Shown: positions 26,719 through 35,355 of the stretch, one piece after another
How the letters are laid out: every line of letters starts with the position of its first letter
Numbering within the stretch: position 1 is the first letter of the stretch
Origin: Thermotalea metallivorans
GTDB taxonomy: Bacteria > Bacillota > Clostridia > Peptostreptococcales > Thermotaleaceae
Assembly (NCBI RefSeq): GCF_001562415.1
Contig: NZ_LOEE01000030.1
Location: 1 to 64,000, forward strand
DNA: 64,000 bases
Direction: 5' to 3'
The notes under the pieces: generated by a model
Database searches by the model: none
What the model saw: the letters and a program-made list of their open reading frames with translations, nothing else
Told to the model about the DNA's origin: nothing
Position numbers and translations under genes: made by a program

Positions 26719-27993
26719 TTGTTTGCGTATGATGAGTTTATGAAGTCAGTCATCCTGCTTGTTCTGCTCACCTTGTCGGCCCTTTTTTCCGGTGCGGAAA
26801 CGGCTATTACATCTATGAATATCATTAAGATTCGGCAATTGGAGAATAAAGGGGTAAAACAGGCTGCTGTATTAGAAAGATTGTTTCATGATTCCCATAG
26901 GATATTGGCAACGATTCTTGTGGGAAATAACATGGTAAACATTGCTGCTACCGCCATTGCAACGGAACTGATCTATAAATTTTTTCAGGGGAAGAATGTG
27001 ACGGCCATTGTTACCTTTGTGATGACCCTAGCCATTTTGATTTTCGGTGAAATTACGCCGAAAACTTATGCCGCCAATCATCCGGAAAAAGTGGCAGTTC
27101 GTCTGGGAAGACCTGTTGAACTTTTATCTTATATTTTATACCCCATACTCAAGGTGCTCAATGCCGTTACAAGTTTTATCATTCGGCTGCTGGGAGGGAG
27201 CGTAGCGAGAGATAAAGTCCTCGTATCGGAAGAAGAAATCATGACCCTGGTTGACGTGGGAGAAGAGGCAGGGATTATTGAAAGTCAAGAAAGGAAAATG
27301 ATCAATAGTATTTTTGAGATAGGAGATATTGAAGCATCGGAAGTCATGGTGCCTAGGATTGACATGATTTATCTGGAGGAGGATGCAAGTCTGGAAGAAG
27401 CATTGAATGTAGCTATTGAGCATGGGTATTCCAGGATTCCGGTGATTAAAGATACTATTGACAATGTAACGGGCATTCTGTATGCCAAGGATCTTTTGGC
27501 TTATTCCAGAAAGGCCGAGGGTCAAAATCAGGAAACGGGCATTAAAAAATTTATCCGTCCCGCATATTATGTGCCGGAGAGCAAAAAAGTCAATGAATTG
27601 TTGAAGGAAATGCAGAAAGAAAAGGTGCATATTGCCATTGTACTGGATGAATACGGGGGTACCTTGGGGCTGGTAACTATAGAGGATATTCTTGAAGAAA
27701 TCGTGGGAGATATTTTGGATGAATATGATGCAGAAATTGATTTGATCGAACATTTAGGAGAAAATTCTTTAATCGTTAATGCAAAGGCATCGATCGAAGA
27801 AATCAACGAAGTATTGCACATTGAACTGCCGGAAGATGAATATGATTCCATAGGAGGATTTGTTTTCAACGCCTTGGGCAGGATACCGGTAAAGGATGAT
27901 GCCATTGAATTTGACGATATTACGATTAAAGTCTTGAGTGTGCACAATCGAAGAATCAAACAACTGGAAATTATAAAAAAACCACGGGAATAG
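26719..27993 (+). CDS. CNNM/CorC-family membrane protein (hemolysin C-like)
   Basis: 424 aa from TTG 26719, seven bases after AGGAGG. A DUF21 membrane domain (residues 1-185) has LFSGAETAITSMN and GEITPKTYA. Two CBS domains follow (SEVMVPRIDMIYLEEDAS and the segment around VHIAIVLDEYGGTLGLV), and then a CorC/HlyC C-terminal domain (residues 340-424). Family members are linked to Mg2+ or other cation export; the hemolysin name is historical. It is an addition between dgkA and cdd. Confidence 0.92.
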   Translation: MFAYDEFMKSVILLVLLTLSALFSGAETAITSMNIIKIRQLENKGVKQAAVLERLFHDSHRILATILVGNNMVNIAATAIATELIYKFFQGKNVTAIVTFVMTLAILIFGEITPKTYAANHPEKVAVRLGRPVELLSYILYPILKVLNAVTSFIIRLLGGSVARDKVLVSEEEIMTLVDVGEEAGIIESQERKMINSIFEIGDIEASEVMVPRIDMIYLEEDASLEEALNVAIEHGYSRIPVIKDTIDNVTGILYAKDLLAYSRKAEGQNQETGIKKFIRPAYYVPESKKVNELLKEMQKEKVHIAIVLDEYGGTLGLVTIEDILEEIVGDILDEYDAEIDLIEHLGENSLIVNAKASIEEINEVLHIELPEDEYDSIGGFVFNALGRIPVKDDAIEFDDITIKVLSVHNRRIKQLEIIKKPRE

Positions 27994-28023
27994 GCAGTGG
28001 GAAAGGAAGGGACGAGGGGGACC

Positions 28024-29094
28024 ATGAAAGGGAATAGTTTTTTTTGCTTATTACTGGTGATTGTCGTTGCTTTTGCTTTATTTTCAGGATGTGCAAGGCC
28101 TGAACCGGCAGTTTCCGAAGGGGAAGTGATAGGATCAATAGAAGAAAAGAAAGAAGACTTGGAAATCGTACAAGATGAAGAAAGTACAGAGATAGAAAAA
28201 GAGGGCGTACCGTCACCCTTGAGCGGTATTTATACCAGGGAGGAAAATATTCAAAGAAGGCCCATTGCTGTGATGCTGGACAATCAGAGCAAGGCAAGGC
28301 CTCAAGCAGGCTTGGATCAAGCGGAGATTGTCTACGAAATGCTGGCGGAAGGGTGGATTACCCGATATATGGCAATTTTTTTGATCCATGAGCCGGAAAC
28401 CATTGGACCTGTAAGAAGCGCTAGACCTTATTTTATTGACAAAGCCTTGGAATATGACGCCTTGTATGTACATGTGGGCGGAAGTCCCCAGGCCTTTGCA
28501 GATATAAAAAAATTAAAAGTGGCAGACATCGATGCCATGTCCAGGGGCGGCAACACTTTCTGGAGAAAGCCCCATAAAAAAGCACCCCACAATATGTATA
28601 CCAGTGCCAGGGCATTGAGGGAGGCTGCTCAAAATAGCAATTACAAAAAAACAGGCGAGTTTGAACCTCTCCTTTTCCATAGGGAAGATAAAAGTATAGG
28701 AGGAAGTCCAGCATCCTATGTGGAGATTCCCTATTACAGAGATTATCATCCGAGCTTTCAATATAATGCTCAAGTGAAAAAATATTACCGGTTTATCAAC
28801 GGTCAGCCCCATTTGGATGAGGTATCCAACGCCCATCTTTATGCAAAGAATATTATAATTCAGAAGTGCAGCACAAAAATCATAGATAGCGAAGGGAGAC
28901 TGGAGATCGAAGTAACCGGTAAAGGAAGAGGATATTATTTAGCTAACGGAGAAATGGTGGAAATTACTTGGGAAAAAAAATCGCGAAGGGCGGGAACAAA
29001 ATATTATGATGCCAATGGCGATGAAATCCGTCTAAACCCCGGAATTACTTGGATAGAAGTGATTCCAGACGATGTAGAGATTGTCTTTGAATAA
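28024..29094 (+). CDS. DUF3048 lipoprotein (YerB-like)
   Basis: 356 aa from ATG 28024, after GAGGGGG. The lipobox is ALFSGC, so the mature protein should be a lipoprotein on the outer face of the membrane. A Glu-rich linker (residues 30-60) leads to DUF3048 with RPIAVMLDNQSKARPQAGL, GPVRSARPYFI and the C-terminal half with RYRFINGQPHLDE-like sequence. YerB of Bacillus is the reference; its function is not established. Seven stretches of the domain look complete. Confidence 0.9.
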   Translation: MKGNSFFCLLLVIVVAFALFSGCARPEPAVSEGEVIGSIEEKKEDLEIVQDEESTEIEKEGVPSPLSGIYTREENIQRRPIAVMLDNQSKARPQAGLDQAEIVYEMLAEGWITRYMAIFLIHEPETIGPVRSARPYFIDKALEYDALYVHVGGSPQAFADIKKLKVADIDAMSRGGNTFWRKPHKKAPHNMYTSARALREAAQNSNYKKTGEFEPLLFHREDKSIGGSPASYVEIPYYRDYHPSFQYNAQVKKYYRFINGQPHLDEVSNAHLYAKNIIIQKCSTKIIDSEGRLEIEVTGKGRGYYLANGEMVEITWEKKSRRAGTKYYDANGDEIRLNPGITWIEVIPDDVEIVFE

Positions 29095-29112
29095 AATGGG
29101 GAGGTGTCTTAT

Positions 29113-29511
29113 TTGAACGAAAAAGAATTATTGCAAAAAGCTGAAGCAGCAAAAGAAATGGCATATGTGCCCTATTCACGATTTCCTGTAGGTGCTGCCC
29201 TATTGACAAAGAGCGGACGGGTCTTTACCGGCTGCAATATTGAATGTGCTTCTTACGGCGGCACCAACTGTGCTGAAAGAACTGCCCTATTCAAGGCCAT
29301 TTCAGAAGGGGAGAGGGAAATCGAAGCCATTGCTGTGGTGAGCGACAATGAGAACTATACTTTTCCTTGCGGGATTTGCAGACAAGTGATTTTGGAATTT
29401 GGCAAGGATATCAAGATTATTTTGGGAAATAAAAATGGAGAAATAAAAGTTTTCACAATAGAGGAGCTGCTGCCCAACTGCTTTTCTGGGGCAGACCTAG
29501 AAAAGAAATAA
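29113..29511 (+). CDS. cdd: Cytidine deaminase
   Basis: About 132 aa. TTG 29113 is seven bases after GGGAGGTG; GTG 29104 overlaps it. Zinc motifs: TNCAERTALFKA (CAE with the proton-shuttling Glu) and PCGICRQ (PCxxC), with FTGCNIECASYG binding substrate. It deaminates cytidine and deoxycytidine in pyrimidine salvage. It is next to era, as in Bacillus. Confidence 0.96.
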   Translation: MNEKELLQKAEAAKEMAYVPYSRFPVGAALLTKSGRVFTGCNIECASYGGTNCAERTALFKAISEGEREIEAIAVVSDNENYTFPCGICRQVILEFGKDIKIILGNKNGEIKVFTIEELLPNCFSGADLEKK

Positions 29512-29530
29512 GTAGAAAGAGGGTTTACCA

Positions 29531-30418
29531 ATGAAATTCAAATCAGGATTTGTTACGATTATCGGAAGACCAAATGTGGGAAAGTCAACCTTGATGAATC
29601 AAGTTATCGGTGAAAAAATTGCCATTATGTCAGATAAACCTCAGACCACAAGGAATAAGATCCAATCGATTTACACCAAAGATCATTTTCAAATTATTTT
29701 TCTAGATACGCCGGGCCTTCATAAACCGAAAAACAAATTAGGAGAGTTCATGGTAAAATCTGCCCAGCAAACGCTGAATGAGGTGGATGTCATCCTGTTT
29801 GTGATTGATGATACAGCCAATATGGGACCGGGGGATACCTATATTCTCGAAATGCTGAAGACTGTAAAAACACCTGTCATCCTTGTCATTAACAAGATTG
29901 ATAAGATTTCCCCTGATGATTTTGAAAGATTGTATCATATTTTTGCTGATCAGGGCATATTTAAAGAGATTATTGGAATATCGGCCCTACAGGATAAAAA
30001 TATCAATAAATTAATCGAAAAAATTGTAGATTTATTGCCGGAAGGACCACAATATTTCCCCGCGGATATGATTACAGACCAACCGGAACGGGTCATTGTA
30101 GGCGAGATTATACGGGAAAAACTGCTGCATTATCTGCATGAGGAGGTACCTCATGGGGTTGCGGTAGAAGTAACTGTGATGCGAAAAAGGGAAGAACAGG
30201 ATATTGTAGATATCAATGCTACAATTTATTGTGAAAAAAAATCCCATAAGGGAATCATTATCGGCAAGAACGGAAGAAAATTGAAGGGAATTGGGAAAAG
30301 TGCCAGGGAAGATATTGAAAGACTGCTGGGTTCCAAGGTCTTTTTGGAACTGTGGGTGAAGGTAAAAGAGGATTGGAGGGACAATGAGAGCACATTATCC
30401 TACTTAGGATATAAATGA
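29531..30418 (+). CDS. era: GTPase Era
   Basis: 295 aa. The GTPase domain has GRPNVGKSTLMNQ (P-loop), DTPGLHKPKN (G3) and NKIDKI (G4). The C-terminal KH domain has IIGKNGRKLKGIG, which binds the 3' end of 16S rRNA. It acts in 30S assembly. AGAGGG precedes ATG 29531. It is in the order cdd-era-yqzL-recO. Confidence 0.98.
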   Translation: MKFKSGFVTIIGRPNVGKSTLMNQVIGEKIAIMSDKPQTTRNKIQSIYTKDHFQIIFLDTPGLHKPKNKLGEFMVKSAQQTLNEVDVILFVIDDTANMGPGDTYILEMLKTVKTPVILVINKIDKISPDDFERLYHIFADQGIFKEIIGISALQDKNINKLIEKIVDLLPEGPQYFPADMITDQPERVIVGEIIREKLLHYLHEEVPHGVAVEVTVMRKREEQDIVDINATIYCEKKSHKGIIIGKNGRKLKGIGKSAREDIERLLGSKVFLELWVKVKEDWRDNESTLSYLGYK

Positions 30419-30516
30419 TGGATGAGGTATGAATTACAAAATTTACATCGTATATTGTCATCCTATTGGTGAAAAAAATATGGTATAAAACATTGTCAGA
30501 GGAAGGGGATCATAGG

Positions 30517-30660
30517 GTGATGGAAAATATACTTTGGAATTTGTTTATGAATACCGGGAATATTCATTTTTACTTACAATATAAAAGGATACAGAGGAAC
30601 CGAGGGGATCAGAAATGTACCCAGGAAGAATATGAGAGGAAAGAAGCGATTTTGAGGTGA
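30517..30660 (+). CDS. YqzL-like small protein
   Basis: 47 aa. ENILWNLFMNTGNIHFYLQYKRI matches the YqzL pattern of an aromatic helix with a TGNI..YL core; the rest is basic. GTG 30517 lies six bases after AAGGGGAT; ATG 30520 is equivalent. The function is unknown, but in Bacillus yqzL also lies between era and recO, which supports the call. The larger frame from 30466 has no binding site. Confidence 0.75.
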   Translation: MMENILWNLFMNTGNIHFYLQYKRIQRNRGDQKCTQEEYERKEAILR

Positions 30661-30664
30661 TGAA

Positions 30665-31423
30665 ATGCTTTTCAAGACCGACGGAGTGGTCTTAAAACAA
30701 ACCAAATTTGGAGAAGGGGATGTAATTCTTACTCTATTTGCAAAAAAACTAGGAAAAATCCAAGCTGTCGCTAAAGGAGCCAAAAAATCAAGGGGAAAGT
30801 ATACAGGCAGTACGCAACCTTTTGCCTATGGAGAGTTTGTTCTTTTTAAAGGGAGGGACTTATATCAGGTTTCCCAGGCAGATTTAAAGGAATCCTTCTA
30901 TCGGCTGCGGGAGGACATAACAAAACTGGCCTATGGTGCCTATATTCTCGAATTAACGGAAAGCATTATTACAGAAGGCCAGACGAATAACCGGCTCTTT
31001 CATGCCCTATTGCATTGTTTAGAAGTATTGACAACTTTGGAGAGAGATTATGAGACTGTGGTGAAGGCCTACGAATTGAAGCTGCTTTACTACTCGGGAT
31101 ATAAACCCGAGTTGGATCGATGTGTCCATTGCGGCAGCAGAAAAGGGAAAGAATTCAAATTTAGCTCCAGGGAGGGGGGCATCCTATGTAGAATTTGCTT
31201 TGGACAGGACCTGTTCGCCATGAAGATTTCTCAGACAACGATCAATGTGATGAAGTATCTGATGCATAGTGATCTAAAGCAAATTGCTCGTTTAAAAATA
31301 AAAGCCGATGTAATGGAAGAATTAAATAAAATTTTAAAGCATTATATCTCTACCCATTTAGAAAAAAATAAATTCAAAAGCATTGAATTTTTAAATGTTA
31401 TTAGAGAAACTCATAATATTTAG
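30665..31423 (+). CDS. recO: DNA repair protein RecO
   Basis: 252 aa. The N-terminal OB domain begins FKTDGVVLKQTKFGEGDVIL. A helical domain follows with a zinc site, CVHCGSRKG...CRICF, near residues 155-182. RecO anneals single-stranded DNA and loads RecA with RecR in gap repair. GAGGTG precedes ATG 30665, five bases after the yqzL-like stop. Confidence 0.96.
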   Translation: MLFKTDGVVLKQTKFGEGDVILTLFAKKLGKIQAVAKGAKKSRGKYTGSTQPFAYGEFVLFKGRDLYQVSQADLKESFYRLREDITKLAYGAYILELTESIITEGQTNNRLFHALLHCLEVLTTLERDYETVVKAYELKLLYYSGYKPELDRCVHCGSRKGKEFKFSSREGGILCRICFGQDLFAMKISQTTINVMKYLMHSDLKQIARLKIKADVMEELNKILKHYISTHLEKNKFKSIEFLNVIRETHNI

Positions 31424-31438
31424 AAAGGTGGTTTTACA

Positions 31439-31936
31439 ATGGAAATTAGCTTGGAAAAAATTGATCTGGTGAGAGAGAGGACAGGAGTAACCTATAAGGA
31501 GGCCAAGGAAGCCTTAGAGGCTGTAGGCGGAAATGTAGTGGATGCCATTATACATATTGAAGAAAAGCAAAATGTGAAATGGGCCGACAACCTTTCGGGA
31601 ATGGGGAATGAAATCCTTGAAAAATTGAAGGAAATTGTGAAAAAAGGCAACGTAACGAAAATTCTGTTAAAAAGAGACGGAGAAACTATTATGAATATTC
31701 CCGTTACTGCCGGTGCCATCGGTGCTATTCTTTCTCCCCCCGTTGCTATGGCAGGTGTTCTGACGGCCTTGGTTACGAAATGTCGGATTGAAATCGTGAA
31801 GACCAATGGAGAGATTGTGGATATCAATGAGATGGCAGAAGATACATTGAATACGGTGAAAAGCAAGGTAGATGGCTTGAAGCAGAAAATAAATCCCGAG
31901 AAAAGCGAGGAAAATACAACGGATAAAGAAGAATAA
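31439..31936 (+). CDS. UBA-like/DUF4342 protein
   Basis: 165 aa. Residues 1-45 form a UBA-like three-helix unit (RTGVTYKEAKEALEAVGGNVVDAI), like that in EF-Ts. The middle is DUF4342, with KILLKRDGETIMNIPVTAGA and one hydrophobic stretch (GAIGAILSPPVAMAGVLTALV) that may touch or cross the membrane. The tail is charged. Function unknown. AAGGTGG precedes ATG 31439. It is the last gene of the era-recO group. Confidence 0.85.
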   Translation: MEISLEKIDLVRERTGVTYKEAKEALEAVGGNVVDAIIHIEEKQNVKWADNLSGMGNEILEKLKEIVKKGNVTKILLKRDGETIMNIPVTAGAIGAILSPPVAMAGVLTALVTKCRIEIVKTNGEIVDINEMAEDTLNTVKSKVDGLKQKINPEKSEENTTDKEE

Positions 31937-31955
31937 TTTTCTTTGTGATTTGATC

Positions 31956-31984
31956 TTTACAGGCTTCCATAGATATGGTAAAAT
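31956..31984 (+). promoter_or_regulatory. SigA promoter of the T-box/glyS transcript
   Basis: TTTACA (31956-31961), 17-bp spacer, TAAAAT (31979-31984), just upstream of the T-box leader. Confidence 0.75.
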
Positions 31985-31994
31985 TTTTTAAAAA

Positions 31995-32200
31995 TAAATA
32001 TGGCTCGCAATGATGGAGAAGAGTAGTCAAAGTCAATTATGACAGAGAGTCGGTGGGGCTGGAAATCCGATATAATTGCTTGATGAAGGGAGCTCTTGAG
32101 CGAATACAGCAAAAGTGGATACCGATGTATCAACTAGGGTGGAACCGCGGAAGCAAAGTCTTTCGTCCCTTGATGTGGGATGGAAGACTTTCATTTTTTT
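31995..32200 (+). ncRNA. T-box leader sensing uncharged tRNA-Gly
   Basis: AGAGAGTCGG at about 32044 starts Stem I and pairs with CTCTTGAG near 32094. The specifier region reads GAAGGGAGC (32085-32093), containing GGG or GGA, both glycine codons. The antiterminator carries the conserved AGGGTGGAACCGCG (32136-32149). The competing terminator is 32156-32200. Stem I is short, as in many glycyl T-boxes. Uncharged tRNA-Gly should stabilise the antiterminator and turn on glyS. Confidence 0.95.
32156..32200 (+). terminator. Regulated terminator of the glyS T-box
   Basis: AAGTCTTTCGTCCC pairs with GGGATGGAAGACTT around TTGATGT, followed by a run of seven T. It overlaps the 3' part of the antiterminator. 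Confidence 0.92.
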
Positions 32201-32225
32201 ATGAAAATATAGAGGAGGTATGAGG

Positions 32226-33617
32226 ATGGCTACAGAAAAAACCATGGACAAAATTGTTGCACTGGCCAAATCAAGAGGATTTGTATTCCCGGGATCGGAA
32301 ATATACGGAGGACTGGCCAATACATGGGATTATGGCCCTTTGGGAGTAGAACTGAAGAATAATGTAAAGAGAGCTTGGTGGAAGAAATTCATACAAGAAT
32401 CACCCTACAATGTGGGATTGGATTCTGCCATACTGATGAATCCCCAAACTTGGGTGGCCTCAGGTCACGTGGGAGGATTCAATGATCCCCTGTTGGATTG
32501 CAAACAGTGTAAATCAAGATTTCGGGCAGACAAGCTTATTGAAGACTATTTCAAGGAAAAAGGAGAAAATACCTTTTCTGTAGATGGCTGGCCCCATGAA
32601 AAAATGGAGACATTTATTCGGGAAAAGCAGATTAAATGTCCTGAATGCGGGGCCTTAGATTATACGAATATTCGGCAATTTAATTTGATGTTTAAAACTT
32701 ATCAAGGGGTAACGGAGGATTCCAAGGCAGAAATTTATTTAAGACCTGAAACTGCCCAAGGAATTTTTGTGAATTTTAAAAATGTGCTAAGAACCACAAG
32801 AAAAAAAATTCCCTTTGGTATCGGACAAATTGGAAAGTCTTTCCGCAATGAAATTACACCGGGCAACTTTACTTTCAGAACCCGTGAATTTGAACAGATG
32901 GAACTGGAATTCTTCTGCAAGCCGGGAGAAGATTTAGAATGGTTCAATTATTGGAAGGATTTTTGCAAAAATTGGCTTCTCAGCTTGAATATGAATCCTG
33001 ACAATATACGGCTGAGAGATCATGAAAAGGAAGAACTGTCCCATTACAGCAATGCCACCACAGACATTGAATACAAGTTTCCCTTTGGATGGGGAGAGTT
33101 ATGGGGCATTGCAGACAGGACTGACTTTGATTTAAGGCAGCACAGTGAATATTCTGGCACTGACTTTACTTACCAGGATCCCGTAACCAATGAAAAGTAT
33201 ATCCCTTACTGCATTGAACCGTCTTTAGGAGCGGACAGGGTAACCCTAGCATTTTTGATTGATGCTTATGGAGAGGAAACCTTGGAAGACGGCAGCGAAC
33301 GGGTTGTATTAAAATTACACCCGGCTTTGGCGCCATATAAAGCCGCTGTGTTCCCACTGACCAAAAAACTTAGTGAAGGTGCTACAGAATTGTTCCATAG
33401 ACTTTCTAAAAAATTCATGGTGGATTATGATGAAGCAGGTAGTATCGGAAAAAGATACAGGCGGCACGATGAAATCGGGACACCCTTTTGCATTACTTAC
33501 GATTTTGAAACCCTTGAGGATCATGCGGTGACAGTTCGGGATCGAGACAAAATGACGCAGGAAAGAGTAAAAATTGAGGATTTAGAGAAATATATTGAAG
33601 AAAGAATTGCCTTCTGA
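32226..33617 (+). CDS. glyS: Glycyl-tRNA synthetase, single-chain class II
   Basis: 463 aa. ATG 32226 lies six bases after GGAGGT. It is the alpha2 (eukaryote/archaeal-like) form, not the GlyQ/GlyS heterotetramer. Motif 2 lies around [29 protein letters not shown] (split in family descriptions as FRNEI and RTREFEQ), and motif 3 is [14 protein letters not shown]-terminal anticodon-binding domain follows ([14 protein letters not shown]). Zinc-like CxxC pairs appear at CKQC and CPEC. It charges tRNA-Gly; expression is set by the T-box upstream. Confidence 0.97.
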   Translation: MATEKTMDKIVALAKSRGFVFPGSEIYGGLANTWDYGPLGVELKNNVKRAWWKKFIQESPYNVGLDSAILMNPQTWVASGHVGGFNDPLLDCKQCKSRFRADKLIEDYFKEKGENTFSVDGWPHEKMETFIREKQIKCPECGALDYTNIRQFNLMFKTYQGVTEDSKAEIYLRPETAQGIFVNFKNVLRTTRKKIPFGIGQIGKSFRNEITPGNFTFRTREFEQMELEFFCKPGEDLEWFNYWKDFCKNWLLSLNMNPDNIRLRDHEKEELSHYSNATTDIEYKFPFGWGELWGIADRTDFDLRQHSEYSGTDFTYQDPVTNEKYIPYCIEPSLGADRVTLAFLIDAYGEETLEDGSERVVLKLHPALAPYKAAVFPLTKKLSEGATELFHRLSKKFMVDYDEAGSIGKRYRRHDEIGTPFCITYDFETLEDHAVTVRDRDKMTQERVKIEDLEKYIEERIAF

Positions 33618-33653
33618 TGTTAAAAGCCAATGGTCAATGGAGGTAAAAATTGC

Positions 33654-33701
33654 AGACAATAGAAATCACAGAAGACGCTGTCATTTCTATTGTCTATTTT
33701 T
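33654..33701 (+). terminator. Terminator after glyS
   Basis: A perfect 13-bp stem, AGACAATAGAAAT against ATTTCTATTGTCT, extended by ACAG/CTGT inside, with ATTTTT following. Confidence 0.88.
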
Positions 33702-33843
33702 CTATTCGAGCATGGTGAACAAAAATCTTCAAAAAATCTATTGAAATCTATAGTAAAGTGTGTAAACATTTGTTAAAATAGGGTATATAATATAGCATAA
33801 AAACAAATAGTATATCACATTTTGCGGATTCTTATTTATAGGG

Positions 33844-34485
33844 GTGATTCTTATAGAACTTTCAGAAAGGCAACAGAGAATTATTGAGATTGTAAAGGAA
33901 AATGAACCGATTACCAGTGAACAGATTGCACAACTGTTAAAAGTAACAAGGGCTACCTTACGACCGGATTTAGCCATATTGACTATGTCGGGCATTTTGG
34001 ATGCAAGGCCGAAGGTGGGATATCTTTATTCTGGCAACAACGCGGTGAGCATTATTTCTGAACACATTAAAAGAACAAAAGTAAGCGATATAAAATCTAT
34101 GCCTGTGGTTGTGGATGAGCAGACGACTTTGTATGAAGCGCTGGTTGCACTGTTTTTAGAGGATGTGGGGTCCATCTACGTCCTTTCCCACGGATTTTTG
34201 GCAGGGGTTGTTTCCAGAAAGGATTTTTTGAAGAGTATTATGGGGGGGACAGATATTCATAAAGTACCCGTAGGATTGATCATGACCAGAATGCCTAACA
34301 TTATTATGACATATCCCCATGAAACGGCCTTGGAGGCAGCTATTAAGATTATAGAGCATGAGGTAGACAGTCTCCCGGTCGTAGAAAAACAAGAAGGAAA
34401 AGGGAAAGAATATTATAAAGTTGTTGGAAAAGTATCCAAAACCAATATTACACGACTCTTTGTAGAGCTGGGAAGACAAAAATAG
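33844..34485 (+). CDS. ccpN: CcpN-like transcriptional regulator (HTH plus two CBS domains)
   Basis: About 213 aa. The N-terminal helix-turn-helix (ITSEQIAQLLKVTRATLRPDLAIL) and the pair of CBS domains (residues 85-205) match CcpN/YqzB, a repressor of gluconeogenic genes in Bacillus. It precedes ppsR and ppdK, so control of pyruvate-PEP conversion is likely. The start is odd: GTG 33844 is part of the best binding site GGTGAT, and homologues begin at ELSERQ, which would put initiation at ATA 33853. Confidence 0.9.
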   Translation: MILIELSERQQRIIEIVKENEPITSEQIAQLLKVTRATLRPDLAILTMSGILDARPKVGYLYSGNNAVSIISEHIKRTKVSDIKSMPVVVDEQTTLYEALVALFLEDVGSIYVLSHGFLAGVVSRKDFLKSIMGGTDIHKVPVGLIMTRMPNIIMTYPHETALEAAIKIIEHEVDSLPVVEKQEGKGKEYYKVVGKVSKTNITRLFVELGRQK

Positions 34486-34503
34486 ACGGGAGGTTCAGGA
34501 GAA

Positions 34504-35328
34504 ATGAGCAAAAGACTGGTAGTGTATGTGATTTCGGATTCTATTGGGGAGACGGCTGAACAGGTAATCAAAGCTGCCATTAGTCAATTTGATTGCTCCA
34601 ATTGTGAAATCAGAAGATTTCCTTACATATCGGAAGAAGAACAAATCAAGGAGATTTTTCAAGAAGCCATTCATGAGAAAAACTGTATGATTATTTTTAC
34701 GATGGTCATCCCATCATTACGAAAAATGTTGACGGAAACTGCCAAAAAGCATCAAATTCATGTAGTGGATATTATGTCTCCTATTCTGGAATCTTTACAG
34801 GATATTTTAAAAGAAGAACCAAAAAATGAGCCTGGGCTGATCAGAAAACTGGACGAGAAATATTTTAAGAAAGTAGAAGCAATTGAATTTGCTGTAAAAT
34901 ATGATGATGGAAAGGATCCTAGGGGGTTAAAAAAGGCGGACATTGTCTTAATAGGCGTTTCCAGAACTTCCAAGACTCCTTTGAGTATGTATCTTGCCCA
35001 CAAGAACATCAAAGTAGCCAATGTGCCCCTTGTGCCGGAGGTGCCTGTACCGGAGGAACTATTTGAGATTTCACCGAAAAAGATTATTGGCTTGACGACA
35101 AATCCCATCAAATTAAACGAGATACGTCAAGAGCGATTAAAGGCATTGGGGTTAAGGAACGAGGCAAATTATGCCAGTATGGAAAGAATCCTTGAGGAAC
35201 TTGATTATGCTGAAGGACTTATGAAAAAAATAGGATGTCCGATTATCGATGTATCCACGAAAGCTGTAGAGGAAAGTGCCAATATTATTCTTGAGATTAT
35301 GAAGCAAAATGGGAATTGGAAATTATAA
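34504..35328 (+). CDS. ppsR: PPDK regulatory protein PpsR (bifunctional kinase/pyrophosphorylase)
   Basis: 274 aa, DUF299/YqfL family. The nucleotide loop is GVSRTSKTPLSMYLA near residue 153. The family start VVYVISDSIGETAEQVIKAA is clear. It adds phosphate from ADP to an active-site Thr of pyruvate phosphate dikinase, inactivating it, and removes it with inorganic phosphate. The target gene ppdK starts right after, so enzyme and switch are co-expressed. GGGAGG precedes ATG 34504. Confidence 0.96.
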   Translation: MSKRLVVYVISDSIGETAEQVIKAAISQFDCSNCEIRRFPYISEEEQIKEIFQEAIHEKNCMIIFTMVIPSLRKMLTETAKKHQIHVVDIMSPILESLQDILKEEPKNEPGLIRKLDEKYFKKVEAIEFAVKYDDGKDPRGLKKADIVLIGVSRTSKTPLSMYLAHKNIKVANVPLVPEVPVPEELFEISPKKIIGLTTNPIKLNEIRQERLKALGLRNEANYASMERILEELDYAEGLMKKIGCPIIDVSTKAVEESANIILEIMKQNGNWKL

Positions 35329-35355
35329 GATAAATCTATGAAGGGAGATGAATTG

